A stretch of 44,768 nucleotides of DNA. Source: an uncultured Clostridia bacterium. GTDB lineage: Bacteria; Bacillota; Clostridia; Christensenellales; UBA1242. The stretch's first letter is position 1. Every line of letters starts with the position of its first letter. Below, in pieces: positions 41,755-44,768 of this stretch. The notes under the pieces were generated by a model. The model did no database searches, was not told the origin of the DNA, and saw only the letters and a program-made list of their open reading frames with translations. The translations under genes and the position numbers were made by a program. The stretch lies in contig CALWGY010000004.1 in NCBI GenBank assembly GCA_944380265.1, positions 1 to 44,768 of the forward strand. The letters run 5' to 3'.

Positions 41755-41991
41755 ATGACAAATGCTGAAAAATTGCAAAATGTTAAAGATGAAGTTTTTA
41801 ATTTGCTTGGGAAAGACTTATATCTAACTGTTAACAAAGGTAGAAAAAAAATTATAAAATTTAATGGTGTTATTGAAAGTGTGTATCCAAGCATGTTCAT
41901 AATAAAGCCAACAGAATGTGTTGATTTAGATAGAACCAGTTATTCATATAATGATGTGTTGTGTGGTGATATAACTTTTAATGTTATTTAA
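41755..41991 (+). CDS. veg: Veg family protein
   Basis: A 78-residue protein of the Veg family (DUF1021). KDLYLTVNKGRKKIIKFNGVIESVYPSMFII and RTSYSYNDVLCGDITF match the Bacillus Veg pattern (GRRKTIERSGxLxETYPSVFxV, RVSYSYADVLT). In Bacillus Veg promotes biofilm formation by antagonising SinR and has been linked to spore outgrowth. The ATG at 41755 follows GAGGTG; an in-frame TTG four codons earlier is rejected because it overlaps that site. Own terminator; the SipL-like gene follows. Confidence 0.9.
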   Translation: MTNAEKLQNVKDEVFNLLGKDLYLTVNKGRKKIIKFNGVIESVYPSMFIIKPTECVDLDRTSYSYNDVLCGDITFNVI

Positions 41992-42012
41992 CATAACAAA
42001 TTTAAAATGCTT

Positions 42013-42042
42013 GCAACCAATTAAAAGTTGGTTGCTTTTTTG
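42013..42042 (+). terminator. Terminator of veg
   Basis: GCAACCAA-TTAAAAG-TTGGTTGC followed by six T. Confidence 0.9.
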
Positions 42043-42087
42043 TTTAACACAAAAATTTTAAATTCTTAATTTTTAATTTAAAAAGTT

Positions 42088-42117
42088 GTCATATTTCAAA
42101 AATTTTAAAAGTACAAT
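42088..42117 (+). promoter_or_regulatory. Sigma-E-like promoter of the SipL-like gene
   Basis: GTCATATT, 14 bp, AGTACAAT. The -35 is an exact match to the Bacillus sigma-E consensus and the -10 keeps TACAAT. Spacing is the same 14 bp as at spmA. The start would be about 25 bp before the ATG. Confidence 0.65.
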
Positions 42118-42149
42118 AGTAACGTAAATTAAAAAATGGGGGATTTGAA

Positions 42150-43685
42150 ATGGCAATAGAACCAAAATATGAAAACGTGGTTAGTTCTGAACGAGTTAAA
42201 CTTGGCACAACACAAGCAGTTATTGAGTGCAGACTTCCAGCAAGCGATTCAAGTGAAATTGCTAAAATTTTGTGTGCAAATGCAAAAAGTTTTATTGTTA
42301 ACACCGAAGCAAAAGAAAACGAAGTTGAATTTTTAGGAAATGTTAATTTTCAGGTTATTTATGAAAATGCCGATGGTGTGGCAAATGGGCTTGATTACAC
42401 AGCCGATTTTAAGGACAAATTTTCAAATAATGCAATAACACCACAATCGGTTCCAATTGTGCAAAGTGTTGTTGTTGATGTTAACACAACCATAAATGGT
42501 AATGATGTTAAAGTTGTTGCAATTGTTGAAATAAGCGTTGAAATAATCAAAACGCAAGAAGTTAATGCTTTAACTGGTGCTATAGGCGACAATGTGTTTT
42601 TAGATATGGCACAATTAAAAGTTTCTAATTTTGTTGGAATGTTAAACGACAAATTTGATTCTACATACGACATTGAAATTAAAGATAATGTTGAAAAAGT
42701 TTTGGAAGTTAGTTGTTCACCTTTCATTGAAAGTGTTACACCTTTTGAAAAATATGTTAAAGTTGTGGGCGGAGCAAACATTGACATTTGTTATGTAACA
42801 AGTGGCGACCAAAACTTGCTTAGAACAAAACAAGAAAAAGTTAACTTTGAGCAAGAAGTTGCACTTGATGCCTTAACTGAACAAAGTTGTGTTCAAAGCA
42901 TGTTAGACATTAACAATTCATTAATCAAAATTACAACAAATATTGATACCGATTATGCCATTGTTAACTTAAATTTGCCATATGAATATTGTGGTTATGC
43001 GTTTAACACATCAGAATTTGAAGTGGTTGATGACATTTTTTCAACGGAAAACTATTTAAAAGTTTGCACCGAAAGTTTTAACACTTTAATTTGTGGTGGG
43101 CATGTTAATGCCGAATGTAAAGTTAGTGGCAATGTTGAAAGTGAAGACAGAGTTGTTGATGAAGTGTTGGGAACATGCTGCAACACAATTACAGTTGCAA
43201 CAACATTTGTTGAAAACAATAACTTGGTTTTGGAAGGCGTTGCAAGCACAACAGTGCTATACTTTAACAAAGAAAGCAACAACACATATTCAATGATGGT
43301 TGAAATGCCATTTTCAATTAGCGAAAATGTTAATGACTTAGATGATAGTTACATTCCAATTGTTAATGTTTCGCTAGGGGAAGTTAGTGCAAAAGTTAAA
43401 CGTGGTAAGGAAATTGAAGTTAGTGCAACACTGTTTGTTTATGCTGATTTTTACACAACAACACCAGAAGCAGTTATTTCCGACATTAGCGAACAAGAAG
43501 AAAAACCTGAAAACATGAGTGTTTTAACCATTTATGTTGTTAAACCAAACGAAACCATTTGGGACATTGCAAAACAACTAAATGTTAATCCAGACAGTTT
43601 GTTGGAACAAAATCCGCAAGTTATGCTACCACTTGTTGGTGGTGAAAAATTGATTGTTTACAGACAAAAAGAAATTATGTTTTAG
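42150..43685 (+). CDS. sipL: SPOCS (DUF3794) and LysM protein, SipL-like spore coat morphogen
   Basis: A 511-residue protein. Repeated beta-rich SPOCS/DUF3794 units occupy most of it, with alternating segments such as VEFLGNVNFQVIYENADG, YVKVVGGANIDICYVTSG and NLVLEGVASTTVLYFNKES. A single LysM domain (YVVKPNETIWDIAKQLNVN, about 459-507) closes the protein. This order is that of Clostridioides difficile SipL, which binds SpoIVA and anchors the coat to the forespore; the C-terminal LysM makes that contact. GGGGG precedes the ATG, and the sigma-E-like promoter fits mother-cell expression. The SipL name is by architecture; other SPOCS-LysM proteins exist. Confidence 0.85.
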   Translation: MAIEPKYENVVSSERVKLGTTQAVIECRLPASDSSEIAKILCANAKSFIVNTEAKENEVEFLGNVNFQVIYENADGVANGLDYTADFKDKFSNNAITPQSVPIVQSVVVDVNTTINGNDVKVVAIVEISVEIIKTQEVNALTGAIGDNVFLDMAQLKVSNFVGMLNDKFDSTYDIEIKDNVEKVLEVSCSPFIESVTPFEKYVKVVGGANIDICYVTSGDQNLLRTKQEKVNFEQEVALDALTEQSCVQSMLDINNSLIKITTNIDTDYAIVNLNLPYEYCGYAFNTSEFEVVDDIFSTENYLKVCTESFNTLICGGHVNAECKVSGNVESEDRVVDEVLGTCCNTITVATTFVENNNLVLEGVASTTVLYFNKESNNTYSMMVEMPFSISENVNDLDDSYIPIVNVSLGEVSAKVKRGKEIEVSATLFVYADFYTTTPEAVISDISEQEEKPENMSVLTIYVVKPNETIWDIAKQLNVNPDSLLEQNPQVMLPLVGGEKLIVYRQKEIMF

Positions 43686-43714
43686 TTGTAAATTGCCTTA
43701 ACCCATTTAATTTT

Positions 43715-43746
43715 TAAGATGTTTCAAATTGAAACATCTTTTTTTG
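43715..43746 (+). terminator. Terminator of the SipL-like gene
   Basis: AAGATGTTTC-AAATT-GAAACATCTT followed by T run. Confidence 0.9.
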
Positions 43747-43941
43747 TGATTAATAATTGTTTGATTTAATAATAAGAAATTAATTTAATGATAAAAAATA
43801 ATTCTGTTGTTTAATTTTTATATTTTTATTAAAAATTCAATTTCTAAGATTTTATAAAACTTTAAATTAAAACTTTTTTCTACAAAATGCTCATGTTTAC
43901 AATCTTGGCATAAAACTAATAATTGTAATGGAAGGTGAGTT

Positions 43942-44466
43942 ATGAAAAAGTTTTTAAAAATTATTTTGTTAGTTGTGTGTTTTAGTCCAATTTTGTTTGG
44001 GTGCAGTTTTGAAAGTGAACAAAGTTATTTAAGAATACATATTAGAGCAAACAGCAACTTAAATGTTGACCAAAATGTTAAATATGAAATAAAGGATGAA
44101 GTTGTAAGTTTTTTAACACCCATAATTGCAAATTGTTCTAGCATTGATGAAGTTAAAAATGCACTTAATTCAAACAAAGAAAGCATTAAAAGTGTTTGTG
44201 ACAGCATTTTAAGCAAAAACGGATTTAACTATGTGGCAAATGTTAAAATTCAAAACGAGTTTTTTCCAACAAGGGTATATGGCGAATATGTTTTAGAAGC
44301 CGATTTTTATGATGCTTTAATTATTGAATTGGGAAATGCTAGCGGTGATAATTGGTGGTGCGTTGTTTATCCGCCATTATGTTTTTTAAATTCAAAAGAC
44401 TTAAACACCACAAACATTGTGTATAAAAGCAAAATTTATGAACTAATAAACAAATTCTTTAATTAA
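43942..44466 (+). CDS. spoIIR: Stage II sporulation protein R
   Basis: A 174-residue exported signalling protein. In Bacillus it is made in the forespore and triggers SpoIIGA to process pro-sigma-E in the mother cell. LRIHIRANSNLNVDQNVKYEIKDEVV, FPTRVYGEY and NWWCVVYPPLCF are diagnostic. The N-terminus is hydrophobic and ends LFGC at residue 21, a near-lipobox with Phe at an unusual position, so it might be lipid-anchored. It ends about 50 residues earlier than Bacillus SpoIIR, soon after the WWC-PPLCF core. GGAAGGTGAG precedes the ATG. I see no convincing sigma-F promoter. Confidence 0.93.
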   Translation: MKKFLKIILLVVCFSPILFGCSFESEQSYLRIHIRANSNLNVDQNVKYEIKDEVVSFLTPIIANCSSIDEVKNALNSNKESIKSVCDSILSKNGFNYVANVKIQNEFFPTRVYGEYVLEADFYDALIIELGNASGDNWWCVVYPPLCFLNSKDLNTTNIVYKSKIYELINKFFN

Positions 44467-44533
44467 CTAAACATTTTTTGATTAAACCACAAAATTTGTG
44501 GCAACACTTAAAAAATAGTTTTTTGGAGGAAAT

Positions 44534-44768
44534 ATGAAAACGTTAAAATTTGTTTGTATTCCAATTATTGCAATTTGTTTGTTAATTTTGCTTGCGGTTT
44601 CACACTTTGTGGTTTCGTTTTTTAATGTTTCAAACAAACCATTTTTGGTTGAAGCATTTGCTGCCGATATTGCCGAAATTCAACGTAGGCTTAAAGATTG
44701 GGGATATTACGATGGAGAAATAACTGGTGTTAACGATTGGGAAACCCAACAGGCAATTATGTATTTTC
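44534..44768 (+). CDS. sleB: SleB-like spore cortex-lytic enzyme, N-terminal part
   Basis: The window ends 78 codons into this gene. After a signal/anchor helix (about 6-30, with IIAICLLILLAVSHFVV) comes a peptidoglycan-binding type 1 repeat: IAEIQRRLKDWGYYDGEITG, then DWETQQAIMYF. This is the usual N-terminal half of SleB, a germination lytic transglycosylase, but the catalytic hydrolase-2 domain is out of view, so related cell-wall hydrolases remain possible. The context of spoIIR and the SipL-like gene supports a spore role. GGAGGAAAT precedes the ATG. A CCACAAAATTTGTGG inverted repeat lies at 44487-44501. Confidence 0.75.
   Translation, partial: MKTLKFVCIPIIAICLLILLAVSHFVVSFFNVSNKPFLVEAFAADIAEIQRRLKDWGYYDGEITGVNDWETQQAIMYF

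Noticed and set aside
43880..43941. A sigma-F promoter for spoIIR
   Set aside because: GGCATAAAACTA resembles part of a -10, but no GYATA -35 stands at the right distance and two key positions mismatch.
1..44768. CRISPR array, insertion sequence, prophage, toxin-antitoxin or defence system
   Set aside because: No regularly spaced repeats, transposase, integrase, phage structural gene or paired toxin-antitoxin frames were seen. Most genes are housekeeping or sporulation genes in familiar orders.

Overview
The window is a very AT-rich stretch of an endospore-forming Firmicute, most likely an uncultured Clostridia-type lineage. The standard bacterial code applies, since whiA ends in TGA. The signs of sporulation are spo0A, spoVG, spmA/spmB, a SipL-type SPOCS-LysM gene, spoIIR and the start of a SleB-like cortex hydrolase. 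Two perfect Spo0A boxes and two sigma-E-like promoters support this. Most genes carry AGGAG-type ribosome binding sites, and most operons end in clean hairpin-plus-T terminators. I see no insertion sequence, prophage, CRISPR array, tRNA or defence island.

Layout. Bases 1-80 look like the last ~30 nt of a 5S rRNA and its terminator, so an rRNA operon probably lies to the left. 235-2690 holds two tandem paralogous GNAT-like genes, each with its own promoter. 2890-7625 is one gene for a 1529-residue membrane-anchored surface protein with GLUG and InlB-like repeats. spoVG (minus) diverges from murC, followed by rpmE-prmC-prfA (ribosome and release-factor maintenance) and an SpoU-type RNA methyltransferase with trpS. 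A small Cys-rich membrane protein faces an ArsR-type regulator. Then come uvrC, murB and PHP-whiA-dnaE-pfkA, an abridged form of the common Firmicute whiA neighbourhood without rapZ and yvcK. 24.0-27.2 kb holds a DUF378 protein, a small unknown gene, greA with a terminator-bearing leader, and an MFS transporter.

holB-ricT-trmN6-rsmI (27.4-30.9 kb) and metG-tatD-rsmA (33.1-36.7 kb) are classic Firmicute housekeeping strings. Between them, on the minus strand, lie a HAD nucleotidase-like gene and spmA-spmB. A secreted lipoprotein and an unknown protein (minus strand) precede a 519-bp regulatory gap and spo0A. The right end is a development-flavoured cluster: a zinc-ribbon/poly-Asp protein, veg, the SipL-like gene, spoIIR and the partial sleB-like gene.

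The most unusual signals are regulatory. Several genes have a strong -10 element only 6-9 bp before an ATG that lacks a Shine-Dalgarno, which implies leaderless mRNAs. greA has a consensus promoter followed within ~55 nt by a terminator. Two terminator hairpins run almost into the start codons of the next genes. Spo0A lacks one usual acidic-pocket residue. I did not find a multi-gene system that is clearly new; the tandem GNAT-like pair and the Cys-rich/ArsR pair are the best unexplained loci.
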